This document shows, one piece after another, positions 1-5,865 of a DNA stretch of 6,331 nt (position 1 is the first letter of the stretch; each line of letters opens with the position of its first letter). The notes under the pieces are model-generated. The model did no database searches and was not told the DNA's origin. It saw only the letters and a list, made by a program, of their open reading frames with translations. This DNA comes from Clostridia bacterium (lineage in GTDB: Bacteria; Bacillota; Clostridia; Oscillospirales; Acutalibacteraceae): the NCBI GenBank assembly GCA_900772705.1, contig CAAGRQ010000195.1:1-6331 (forward strand), written 5' to 3'. The translations under genes and the position numbers were made by a program.

Positions 1-74
1 CAATCACAAGTGACGAGCAGTCAAAGACACTCAACAGCCTTATAGAACAGGCAATTGCAAACAGCAACAAATAA
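1..74 (+). CDS. 3' end of an unidentified plus-strand gene (partial)
   Basis: Only the last 23 codons lie in the window. The open frame begins at base 3 (ATC) and ends at the TAA at 72-74, reading ITSDEQSKTLNSLIEQAIAN and three more residues. The other two plus frames are closed by stops within the first 45 bases. The peptide looks like a polar amphipathic helix at a C-terminus. It is too short to assign to a family. Support for it being a real gene end comes from the strong hairpin that follows 16 bases later and from its convergent arrangement with the next gene. Confidence 0.5.
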   Translation, partial: ITSDEQSKTLNSLIEQAIANSNK

Positions 75-89
75 ATAACGGCATAAATC

Positions 90-135
90 AAAGCCCTACC
101 GGACACGCTGATTAAGGCGTGCCGGTAGGGCTTTT
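90..135. terminator. Long hairpin, probable bidirectional terminator
   Basis: The left arm (90-108) and right arm (117-134) form an 18-bp stem with one bulged A at about 103 and an 8-base loop (109-116). On the plus strand it ends in GGGCTTTT, and on the minus strand in GGGCTTTGATTT. It lies between two convergent genes, the one ending at 74 and the one ending at 146, so it can serve both. The U-runs are short, so the length and GC content of the stem carry the prediction. Confidence 0.8.
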
Positions 136-145
136 ACATTATAGT

Positions 146-1333
146 TTATGTTTTCGGAACATCTATTTTATTTTCGGGAGAAGTTTTCCAAATATTAATT
201 CTGCCGGTATCGTTAAACGCTTTAAGCGTCATTATGCACAGCGGAACAAGGAACATTCCGATAAAACCGAAAAGTTTAAGTCCGAAATATAGTCCCATGA
301 GAGTTACTATAGGATTTACTCCGAGAGAAGAACCGACAATCTTTGGCTCGATATACTGACGAATTACGGTAATGATAACATACATAATAATTAATCCGAC
401 AGCCTGCTTATAATTTCCGTTTACAACGGATAAAAGCGCCCACGGTATCAAAATACCGCCCGAGCCTGCGATAGGCAGAATGTCAAATATTGCAATGGCG
501 GCAGCGATAAGAACAAAGAAATTATTGTTCATAATACCGCACATTCTCATAATGCCGAAACCTAAGCAAATCTCGCTGAATGTAATAAGCATAATAATTC
601 CGTACGCCTTGAACATAGTCAAGATAGTCTTTGAGAACACCTGCTTTAGATCAATGAGGATATTTTTCTTACCCTCGGGAAGTTGATTTTGAATAAATCT
701 TACAACTATATCATAATCCTTGGTAAACAAAATCCAAGCGACAATACCTATAACAACTCCGATAAGAACAGACGGAACGCCCTTTAATACGGAATAAACA
801 TTGCTGACTCCGGAGGTTATTTTGTCCGACACACTGCTCAAATCAATGCCCGAAAGCAGACCCGACACCGCACCTGCCTCCTCTGTTGCATTAGGCTGAA
901 GTTTTGTAAACCATTCGGTTATACTGGCAGAAACGGATTTATAAAGATGCTCGGGCAAAAAACCGCAAAAATTAAGCAGCCAATTTTCCAAAGTCGCCAA
1001 AAACGAAGGCAAATCATTGAGCTGTTCCAAAAGGAAATTCAAAAATTCCGAAATTTTGTTAATCAAAGCCGAAATCAAAAACGAAAGCGGAACTATAATG
1101 ACGCAAATAGAGAGAATGACCAGCACAACGGACAGTAATCCGTGAGCTTTATGCTTTGTTTTTTTATCGAGAAATCTGAGCGGCCTTTGAAGCAAAACGG
1201 CGAAGAAAAACGATAACAAAAACGGTGCCGCCACCCAGAAAAAGTATTTCAGCCCCACAAAGGCAAGAGCCAAAATAACGGCGATGAAAGCAAAATTAAT
1301 CAAAAAGGCTCTTCTTTTTTCAACCTTATCCAC
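146..1333 (-). CDS. AI-2E family transporter, YtvI-like integral membrane protein
   Basis: This is a 395-residue polytopic membrane protein of the AI-2E transporter family (formerly UPF0118), a usual length for it. Hydrophobic segments lie at about 10-29, 31-48, 65-90, 186-203, 240-261, 270-303, 309-326 and 340-370. A long amphipathic region (about 91-185) lies between the N-terminal and C-terminal membrane blocks. The C-terminal block carries the family signature: DILP (284-287), a Gly-rich stretch before IPWAL, IEPKIVG (328-334) and GLKLFGFIG (351-359). This block closely resembles what I recall of the sporulation protein YtvI; members elsewhere are linked to AI-2 export or Na+/H+ exchange, so the substrate is open. 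I chose the GTG at 1333 over the ATG at 1411 because GGAGGG lies 5 bases upstream, the ATG has no ribosome site, and the promoter falls inside the longer reading. It appears to be monocistronic. Confidence 0.88.
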   Translation of the reverse strand: MDKVEKRRAFLINFAFIAVILALAFVGLKYFFWVAAPFLLSFFFAVLLQRPLRFLDKKTKHKAHGLLSVVLVILSICVIIVPLSFLISALINKISEFLNFLLEQLNDLPSFLATLENWLLNFCGFLPEHLYKSVSASITEWFTKLQPNATEEAGAVSGLLSGIDLSSVSDKITSGVSNVYSVLKGVPSVLIGVVIGIVAWILFTKDYDIVVRFIQNQLPEGKKNILIDLKQVFSKTILTMFKAYGIIMLITFSEICLGFGIMRMCGIMNNNFFVLIAAAIAIFDILPIAGSGGILIPWALLSVVNGNYKQAVGLIIMYVIITVIRQYIEPKIVGSSLGVNPIVTLMGLYFGLKLFGFIGMFLVPLCIMTLKAFNDTGRINIWKTSPENKIDVPKT

Positions 1334-1338
1334 AATAT

Positions 1339-1344
1339 CCCTCC
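1339..1344 (-). promoter_or_regulatory. Ribosome binding site that sets a GTG start
   Basis: The minus strand reads GGAGGG, then ATATT, then GTG at 1333-1331. The near-perfect Shine-Dalgarno match and 5-base spacing fix the start of the AI-2E gene 26 codons downstream of the longest possible ATG start. Confidence 0.85.
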
Positions 1345-1378
1345 GTATCACAAAGAAATTAACATAATAACTATATTT

Positions 1379-1407
1379 ATGATAACCCAAAGCCGTCATA
1401 TATTCAA
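1379..1407 (-). promoter_or_regulatory. Sigma-A-like promoter of the AI-2E gene
   Basis: On the minus strand TTGAAT (1402-1407) is followed after exactly 17 bases by TATCAT (1379-1384), which match the consensus hexamers at 4 and 5 of 6 positions. Transcription would start near 1372, about 40 bases before the GTG. The site lies just below the terminator of the ATPase operon, so the gene probably has its own transcript. A sporulation sigma factor, suggested by the YtvI-like product, is not clearly matched. Confidence 0.6.
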
Positions 1408-1422
1408 GCATTATTAATGCTT
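1406..1422. promoter_or_regulatory. Perfect 17-bp palindrome at the promoter edge
   Basis: Two 8-base arms, AAGCATTA (1406-1413) and TAATGCTT (1415-1422), are exact reverse complements around a single central base. The dyad overlaps the outer two bases of the -35 box of the AI-2E promoter and extends upstream. No U-run follows on either strand, so it is not a terminator. The position suits a dimeric DNA-binding regulator; I do not recognise the motif. Confidence 0.5.
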
Positions 1423-1428
1423 AGTTAC

Positions 1429-1468
1429 AAAAAATTAACTAAAGACTTCCGTCGTGAAAGCCTTTAGT
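1429..1468 (-). terminator. Intrinsic terminator of the metal-export operon
   Basis: On the minus strand a stem of ACTAAAG against CTTTAGT (arms 1462-1468 and 1438-1444) continues inward with three more pairs after a mismatch. It is followed by TTAATTTTTTG, with six consecutive U in the transcript (1429-1434). It starts about 30 bases after the ATPase stop codon. A second small hairpin (GGCAT/ATGCC, 1477-1492) lies between the stop codon and the terminator. Confidence 0.75.
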
Positions 1469-1498
1469 CAATCCGTGGCATATTAAAATGCCTTTACA

Positions 1499-3397
1499 TT
1501 ATAAATTTTTAACAGACAATGCCCTGATTGCATTCAGCACGGCTATGACCATAACGCCGACATCGGCAAAAATAGCCATCCACATATTTGCTATACCGAG
1601 TGCGCCGAGGATAAGGCAAAGAGCCTTAATACCGAGAGCGAAACCGATATTTTCATAAACTATTCTGAGGCACTTTCTTGAAATTTTAAGAGCCTTACTG
1701 ATTTTAAGCGGGTCATCATCCATAAGAACGACATCGGCAGCCTCGATAGCGGCGTCCGAACCGAGCGCACCCATGGCGATACCTATATCGGCTCTGGAGA
1801 GAACCGGAGCATCGTTTATTCCGTCGCCGACAAAAGCAAGTTTTTCATTTTCGCTTTTTTCACCCAGCAGTCTTTCAACCTGCTCCACCTTATTTTCGGG
1901 CAAAAGTTCGCTGTAAACCTCGTCTGTACCGAGTTGCTTTGCGACCGCATCGGCAACTTTTTTGCTGTCGCCGGTAAGCATTACGGCTTTTCTGACGCCG
2001 CAATCTCTGAGAGCCTTAACCGCCTGAACAGAGGTAGGTTTAAGCGAATCTGCGATAACGATACAACCTGCATATTTACCGTTAACTGCTACATAAACAA
2101 CCGTTCCGATTTTTTCGCACGGAGTAAATTCAACGCCTTGAAGAGTCATAAGTTTTGCGTTTCCGACCGCTACTGAATCGCCTCTTACATTCGCCAAAAT
2201 GCCCTTGCCGCTGATTTCTTTTACATCCTTAACGAGTGATGCGTCAATATCTTTTCCGTAAGCGTTCTTGAGCGATTTGCTGATAGGGTGAGACGAATAA
2301 CTTTCGGCAAGTGCGGCATATTCTATAAGTTCATCCTTTGTACAGCCGTTTTCAGGTTCTGTGTCAACAACCTCAAAAACGCCCTTTGTCATAGTTCCCG
2401 TTTTGTCAAAAACAATAATTTTTGTCTTAGAAAGAGTTTCGAGATAATTAGAGCCTTTAACAAGCACGCCCTCTTTAGACGCACCGCCTATACCGGCAAA
2501 GAAACTGAGCGGAATCGAAATAACAAGCGCACAGGGACAACTTATAACGAGAAAGGTCAACGCTCTGTAAATCCAGTCGCCCCACATTGCCTCGGCACCC
2601 GAGATGAGCCTTACAATCGGCGGAATGAGAGCAAGTGCAAGCGCACCGCCGCAAACGGCAGGAGTATAATATCTTGCGAATTTTGAGATGAACTGCTCGC
2701 TCTTTGATTTCTTCGACGAGGAGTTTTCAACCAAATTAAGAATTTTTGAAACGGTGGACTCACCGAATTCCTTAACAGTGCGAATGCGAACCGTTCCCGA
2801 AAGGTTGATACATCCGCTGATAACATCGTCGCCGACCTTTACGCTCCTGGGCACGCTCTCGCCCGTAAGAGCGGCGGTATCAAGAGTGGTATCGCCGTCG
2901 ATAACAACGCCGTCAATCGGTATTTTCTCGCCTGCACAAACCACAATGACAGAGCCGACCGGAACCTCATCGGGAGACACCTGCACAATTTCTCCTTCTT
3001 TTTCAATATTCGCATAATCAGGACGAATGTCCATAAGCTGAGCAATATTTCGTCTGCTTTTTCCGACTGCATAACTTTGGAACAGTTCACCTATCTGATA
3101 AAACAGAATTACGGCGCAAGCCTCGCTGTAAGAGCCGTTTTCGTAAACCGCAACGGCAATGGCACCGACAGAAGCGACAGCCATCAAAAAGTTTTCATCA
3201 AAAACCTGTCCGTGAATAATTCCCTTAAACGCTTTTTTCAAAATATCGTAACCGATGACAAGATACGGAATAAGATAAAGCACAAGTCTCAAATAAGCGT
3301 TACTTATATCCACAAATCTTTCCGTAATCAAAAGCCCTATAAGCAAAACGGCAGATACGATAATTCTTATCAGTACATTTTTTTGCTTCCTGCTCAT
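1499..3397 (-). CDS. P1B-type heavy-metal-exporting ATPase, Zn/Cd/Pb class, without N-terminal HMA domain
   Basis: This 632-residue membrane pump should drive Zn2+, Cd2+ or Pb2+ out of the cell using ATP. All P-type landmarks are present in order: actuator-domain TGES at 178-181, the metal-site CPC at 287-289, the phosphorylated aspartate in DKTGT at 331-335, the P1B-specific His-Pro at 370-371, TGD at 475-477 and GDGINDAP at 524-531. Lys591 in the seventh membrane helix and Asp612 (ADVG) in the eighth, together with CPC followed by ALVISIP, mark the CadA/ZntA (P1B-2) class rather than copper pumps. The first membrane helix begins near residue 8, so the usual N-terminal metal-binding domain is missing; a separate HMA protein is encoded 12 bases upstream. 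The ATG has GGGGTG 5 bases before it. Which metal is exported in vivo cannot be read from sequence. Confidence 0.95.
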   Translation of the reverse strand: MSRKQKNVLIRIIVSAVLLIGLLITERFVDISNAYLRLVLYLIPYLVIGYDILKKAFKGIIHGQVFDENFLMAVASVGAIAVAVYENGSYSEACAVILFYQIGELFQSYAVGKSRRNIAQLMDIRPDYANIEKEGEIVQVSPDEVPVGSVIVVCAGEKIPIDGVVIDGDTTLDTAALTGESVPRSVKVGDDVISGCINLSGTVRIRTVKEFGESTVSKILNLVENSSSKKSKSEQFISKFARYYTPAVCGGALALALIPPIVRLISGAEAMWGDWIYRALTFLVISCPCALVISIPLSFFAGIGGASKEGVLVKGSNYLETLSKTKIIVFDKTGTMTKGVFEVVDTEPENGCTKDELIEYAALAESYSSHPISKSLKNAYGKDIDASLVKDVKEISGKGILANVRGDSVAVGNAKLMTLQGVEFTPCEKIGTVVYVAVNGKYAGCIVIADSLKPTSVQAVKALRDCGVRKAVMLTGDSKKVADAVAKQLGTDEVYSELLPENKVEQVERLLGEKSENEKLAFVGDGINDAPVLSRADIGIAMGALGSDAAIEAADVVLMDDDPLKISKALKISRKCLRIVYENIGFALGIKALCLILGALGIANMWMAIFADVGVMVIAVLNAIRALSVKNL

Positions 3398-3409
3398 AAA
3401 ATCACCCCG

Positions 3410-3628
3410 TTAAAAGATAATGTCGCAGTCGTCCTCAATCTTGCGGCAAGCCTTAAGCACCTGCTTCATTACTTTCTTTTCCTCTGCGCCCTCTTCAAAA
3501 TCCACAATCATTTTAAGCATCATAAAATTAACCGTTGCATTCGCAACTCCGTCAACATTATTTGCGGCAATTTCCATTTTATTTGCACAGTTTGCGCAAT
3601 CTACATCGATGGCATAAGTCTTTTTCAT
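3410..3628 (-). CDS. Free-standing heavy-metal-associated (HMA) domain protein
   Basis: The 72-residue protein is one ferredoxin-like HMA domain and little else, in the size range of CopZ-type metallochaperones, and is presumably cytoplasmic. The metal site is VDCANCA, with Asp10, Cys11 and Cys14; an aspartate directly before the first cysteine is the arrangement in the zinc pump ZntA, whereas copper chaperones usually have Thr there. A second possible ligand group, DDCD (about 67-70), lies near the C-terminus. It is the first gene of the operon: GGGAG (3637-3641) sits 8 bases before the ATG, and the ATPase begins 12 bases after its stop. I infer that it supplies metal to, or regulates, that ATPase, standing in for the absent N-terminal domain. 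A copper role is possible but less likely given the DCxxC site and the ATPase class. Confidence 0.9.
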   Translation of the reverse strand: MKKTYAIDVDCANCANKMEIAANNVDGVANATVNFMMLKMIVDFEEGAEEKKVMKQVLKACRKIEDDCDIIF

Positions 3629-3663
3629 AATAATATCTCCCTAAAACAACAATTTGTTTTTTC

Positions 3664-3689
3664 GATATATGAACAACTATTCATATGTT
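3664..3689. promoter_or_regulatory. ArsR/SmtB-family-like operator (12-2-12 inverted repeat)
   Basis: The core ATATGAACA-AC-TATTCATAT (3667-3686) is an inverted repeat matching at 8 of 9 positions, and the 12-2-12 form (3664-3689) matches at 9 of 12. ATGAACA-NN-TATTCA is very close to the operators I recall for SmtB and CzrA, zinc-sensing ArsR-family repressors. It lies directly after the -10 box and covers the expected start of transcription of the HMA/ATPase operon, where bound repressor would block RNA polymerase. No ArsR-family gene lies in the window. Confidence 0.78.
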
Positions 3690-3696
3690 CAACTGT

Positions 3697-3724
3697 ATTA
3701 TATCACATTGTATGCAAATGTCAA
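3697..3724 (-). promoter_or_regulatory. Consensus promoter of the metal-export operon
   Basis: On the minus strand TTGACA (3719-3724) and TATAAT (3697-3702) both match the sigma-A consensus perfectly, separated by 16 bases. Transcription would start near 3690, at the edge of the inverted repeat, leaving a leader of about 60 bases before the HMA gene. A promoter this strong fits an operon held off by a repressor. Confidence 0.88.
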
Positions 3725-3733
3725 TATAAAAGT

Positions 3734-3777
3734 TAAAAAAGCCTTCCCCGTTTTGCAATTAACAGGAAAGGCCTTTT
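3734..3777 (-). terminator. Intrinsic terminator of the GH28 operon
   Basis: On the minus strand AAAAGGCCTTTCC, a loop of about 15 bases, then GGGAAGGCTTTTTT form a stem with one bulge and six terminal U. It begins about 10 bases after the stop codon of the four-cysteine gene and ends just before the metal-operon promoter, insulating the two operons. The plus strand also has a five-base T run after the stem, but no plus-strand gene feeds into it. Confidence 0.8.
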
Positions 3778-3787
3778 TGTTCAATAT

Positions 3788-3973
3788 TCAATTCTGTTTT
3801 CTGACGATACCGTATTCGCCGATGTCTCTGCGATAATACTTGCACGGCTTACCCTGCCGCTCACGCTCAATCATTTTGCCGTACTCGTCCTGGTCAAGTT
3901 GCAAATCGCAATAATACATATCATCATTTTCATCATAATTGTTATACCAGCAGGTATCGCATAAATCAGCCAT
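3788..3973 (-). CDS. Small acidic four-cysteine protein (DUF6472-like)
   Basis: The 61-residue protein has four cysteines at positions 5, 8, 22 and 44 (CxxC then two single Cys), a layout typical of a small zinc-binding fold. The first half is rich in Asp, Glu and Tyr (YDENDDMYYCDLQLDQDEY), and it ends in EYGIVRKQN. It resembles a short clostridial family that I recall as DUF6472, of unknown function; this assignment is from memory. There is no signal peptide or membrane segment. Its ATG overlaps the stop codon of the SecB-like gene by one base (TGATG), so its translation is probably coupled to that gene; a GAAGGA lies 11 bases upstream. It is the last gene of the operon. Coding is supported by its place in the operon and the terminator that follows. 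Confidence 0.75.
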   Translation of the reverse strand: MADLCDTCWYNNYDENDDMYYCDLQLDQDEYGKMIERERQGKPCKYYRRDIGEYGIVRKQN

Positions 3974-4380
3974 CAGTTTAACATTCCTTCATCATTATTC
4001 TTTTCATTCGACTGCATTTCCACCGACGAACGCTCAAGGCGAACTATCGGCAAAATGAGCGACGGCATTGAGCTCATAGAGGTCAATGTTGCCACACACT
4101 GACGCACAAACGGAAAAAGTTGATCAAACGAGCCGATATGAATATCGGATTTTTCTTCATCTGCCGTATAGGTAAACTCGGCAACTGCCTCTATCTTAAT
4201 TTCAAACGGCTGCATATCGGTATCGAAAACCCTGAAATTAAGAGTGCCGATACATCTGCTCTCGTCCTCTATATAATTAACATTATATTTAACCTGATTT
4301 TGAAGTGCAAGTTTTGTATTGCCTGCAACCTTATTTTCAAAATAAACCGAATTGAGTTTATATCCTTTAAGTTGTACCAT
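3973..4380 (-). CDS. SecB-like chaperone-fold protein
   Basis: The 135-residue protein is soluble, with no signal peptide. Its layout fits the SecB family (140-155 residues in proteobacteria): an N-terminal beta-rich half, then LFPFVRQCV (88-96) and MPSLILPIV (105-113). These align by eye with the LFPYAREC and FPQLNLAPV segments of E. coli SecB, the most conserved part of that family. The C-terminus is a charged, probably flexible tail. SecB holds unfolded secretory proteins; whether this distant relative does so, or binds another client, is unknown. The start is well fixed: AGGAG lies just upstream of the ATG and overlaps the stop codon of the GH28 gene, and the gene's own stop overlaps the next start. 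The homology is distant and recognised by motif, so the fold is more certain than the role. Confidence 0.65.
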   Translation of the reverse strand: MVQLKGYKLNSVYFENKVAGNTKLALQNQVKYNVNYIEDESRCIGTLNFRVFDTDMQPFEIKIEAVAEFTYTADEEKSDIHIGSFDQLFPFVRQCVATLTSMSSMPSLILPIVRLERSSVEMQSNEKNNDEGMLN

Positions 4381-4385
4381 ACTTT

Positions 4386-4392
4386 TCTCCTA
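4386..4392 (-). promoter_or_regulatory. Ribosome site merged with an upstream stop codon
   Basis: The minus strand reads TCGTAGGAGAAAAGTATG. The TAG that ends the GH28 gene (4390-4392) is the first part of the TAGGAG Shine-Dalgarno sequence of the SecB-like gene. Ribosomes finishing the first gene cover the start signal of the next, which suggests coupled translation. Confidence 0.75.
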
Positions 4393-5748
4393 CGAAATTT
4401 TAATATCCTCGTAATCAGTCTTTGCCGCCTTGCCGCTGAATCTCACAAGTTCGAGGTTTTCGGTATTTTCGGCGTCCAATGCGTGTTTATAGCTGTCGCA
4501 GATATTGCCCCAAGAGGTTTTTGTTTTTTCTATCAAAACATTTTTTGCGTATCTGATAAAGAATGCAGAGTTATCGTACTTTTCAACTCCCCAATCAAGG
4601 CATGGACGCAAATCATAAAGGCCGCAATCCCATTTTGAAGTTTTTGTGAGCTCAATTCTGCAATTCTCAAAGGTGACATCCTCAATATAATTTTCGGCAT
4701 TGCCGTGAATAAGAACTCCGTTTTCACCTTTTGCGGTAACATTAAAGAAACGAATATTTTTTATATGACCGCTTTTTGTATTCTCGTCTCTGTTAAATGT
4801 TGTGAGAACTATCGGCTCTGCCGTTCCCCACCAATCGGGGCAAAAACGGCGTGTTTCGATAATAATATTAGAATATGTAACATTCTCAACATTTCCGCCG
4901 TCACGAATTTGGATTGAAATACCTCTGTTGGATTTTGAAATAACGCAGTTAGAGACAATCACATTTCTGAAATCGCCCACGCCCTCGGTGCCTATCTTGA
5001 TTGCGGCAGAGGTAGAAACGAGAGTACACCCGTCAATAATAATATTTTCGCACGCTCCGTACTCAGCATTGCCCTTGCTCGCTTTAAGGCAGATACAATC
5101 ATCGGCGCAGGTAACGTGACAGCCCAAAATCCTTACATTACTGCAATGGTCAGGGTCGATACCGTCCGAGTTCGCCACATCGAGGTCATTGAGTATTCTG
5201 ATTCTGTCTATAAGCACATCGTCACAGCCTGCCGGATGGAGAGTCCAAAACGGTGCGTCCACAACGGTGAATTCCTTAAAGGTGATATGATTACTCTTTT
5301 CTACATACATTACCGTCGGACGGGGATAAAAATCACCGGTTACATAATATCTGTCCTTTCGCTGAACAAAAGCGTGACCGTTTGCGTCTATTATGCCCTC
5401 GCCGCTTATCGTACAGTTGTCCGCCTCATAAGCATAGATAAAGACGAAACTCGGCTTACCTGTAACAGGATTGCCTATCAAAGCAGTCTTTGGGTCGTTA
5501 ATGAGTTTATTCGGTCTGATATAACCGTCGATATTACCCGTAGCCTTAAGTCTTGCACCCTTTTGGATATGCAAATCGACATTTGCTCTCAGGCGTACCG
5601 AGTCGCTGTAATACACTTTACCCGACGGCAGAACTACCCGACCTCCGCCGTTTTTTGCGCAATCGTCTATTGCGTGTTGAATGGCAAAAGCGTCATTTGT
5701 TACACCGTCGCCCTTTGCTCCGTACTGAAGAACGTTATATATTTTCAT
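4390..5748 (-). CDS. GH28-type glycoside hydrolase, cytoplasmic, with non-canonical active site
   Basis: The 452-residue protein is a right-handed parallel beta-helix of the GH28 (polygalacturonase-like) family. The N-terminus has the usual opening, YGAKGDGVTND (9-19) and GGGRVVLPSG (34-43). The three catalytic aspartates are present: Asp195 in NSDGID and Asp216/Asp217 in ADDC, with the same 21-residue spacing as in Aspergillus niger polygalacturonase II. The GHG motif is replaced by SAA before IKIGTE (250-255), and the RIK substrate motif by SIQ in RGISIQIRD (275-283). A WWG (306-308) follows. These changes suggest a neutral or different substrate. There is no signal peptide, so it would act in the cytoplasm on imported oligosaccharides. 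I chose the ATG at 5748, 7 bases after AGAGG, over a TTG at 5766 that has no ribosome site. It is the first gene of a three-gene operon. Confidence 0.9.
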   Translation of the reverse strand: MKIYNVLQYGAKGDGVTNDAFAIQHAIDDCAKNGGGRVVLPSGKVYYSDSVRLRANVDLHIQKGARLKATGNIDGYIRPNKLINDPKTALIGNPVTGKPSFVFIYAYEADNCTISGEGIIDANGHAFVQRKDRYYVTGDFYPRPTVMYVEKSNHITFKEFTVVDAPFWTLHPAGCDDVLIDRIRILNDLDVANSDGIDPDHCSNVRILGCHVTCADDCICLKASKGNAEYGACENIIIDGCTLVSTSAAIKIGTEGVGDFRNVIVSNCVISKSNRGISIQIRDGGNVENVTYSNIIIETRRFCPDWWGTAEPIVLTTFNRDENTKSGHIKNIRFFNVTAKGENGVLIHGNAENYIEDVTFENCRIELTKTSKWDCGLYDLRPCLDWGVEKYDNSAFFIRYAKNVLIEKTKTSWGNICDSYKHALDAENTENLELVRFSGKAAKTDYEDIKIS

Positions 5749-5783
5749 AAGACTACCTCTTAACAATGCGTTTAATAACTTCT

Positions 5784-5812
5784 ATGATACCATATAAAAA
5801 ATATATTTACAA
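5784..5812 (-). promoter_or_regulatory. Promoter of the GH28 operon (extended -10)
   Basis: On the minus strand TTGTAA (5807-5812) is followed after 17 bases by TATCAT (5784-5789), preceded by TGG, an extended -10 element. The hexamers match the consensus at 4 and 5 of 6 positions. Transcription would start near 5777, about 30 bases before the ATG. The -35 overlaps the -35 of the divergent gene. The hexamers resemble those of the AI-2E promoter. Confidence 0.65.
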
Positions 5813-5834
5813 TGCCTTTTATAAATGATATATT
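5806..5834 (+). promoter_or_regulatory. Promoter of the divergent acyltransferase gene
   Basis: On the plus strand TTTACA (5806-5811) and TATATT (5829-5834) each match the sigma-A consensus at 5 of 6 positions and are 17 bases apart. Transcription would start near 5841, about 25 bases before the ATG. The region is very AT-rich, so chance matches are likelier here than elsewhere. Confidence 0.55.
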
Positions 5835-5865
5835 ATTAATACATTATAACAAGTGAGGTTTTTCA

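Noticed and set aside
1379..1407. A sporulation-sigma (SigE or SigG type) promoter for the YtvI-like gene
   Set aside because: CATAAATA is only loosely like their -10 elements and the spacing to a -35 does not fit well; the sigma-A-like TTGAAT-17-TATCAT reading is better.
3410..3628. A copper chaperone (CopZ) assignment for the HMA protein
   Set aside because: The site is DCANC rather than the usual TCxxC, and the partner ATPase has the CPC/Lys/Asp pattern of zinc-class pumps, so the zinc reading is preferred.
3629..3663. A riboswitch or structured leader before the HMA gene
   Set aside because: The leader is only about 60 bases, much of it operator and AT-rich sequence, and no stable fold or known riboswitch motif is visible.
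3077..3736. A 219-codon plus-strand open frame across the HMA gene and the metal-operon promoter
   Set aside because: It runs antisense to two well-supported genes and through the operator and promoter, has no recognisable domain, and its composition is that of a reverse-strand shadow.
4120..4638. A 172-codon plus-strand open frame rich in Ile, Phe and Cys
   Set aside because: It is a shadow that crosses the boundary between two minus-strand genes; the hydrophobic character comes from reverse-reading AT-rich codons.
5116..5763. A 215-codon plus-strand open frame antisense to the GH28 gene
   Set aside because: The opposite strand encodes a clear GH28 protein with motifs in order; the plus-strand product resembles no family and has no ribosome site.
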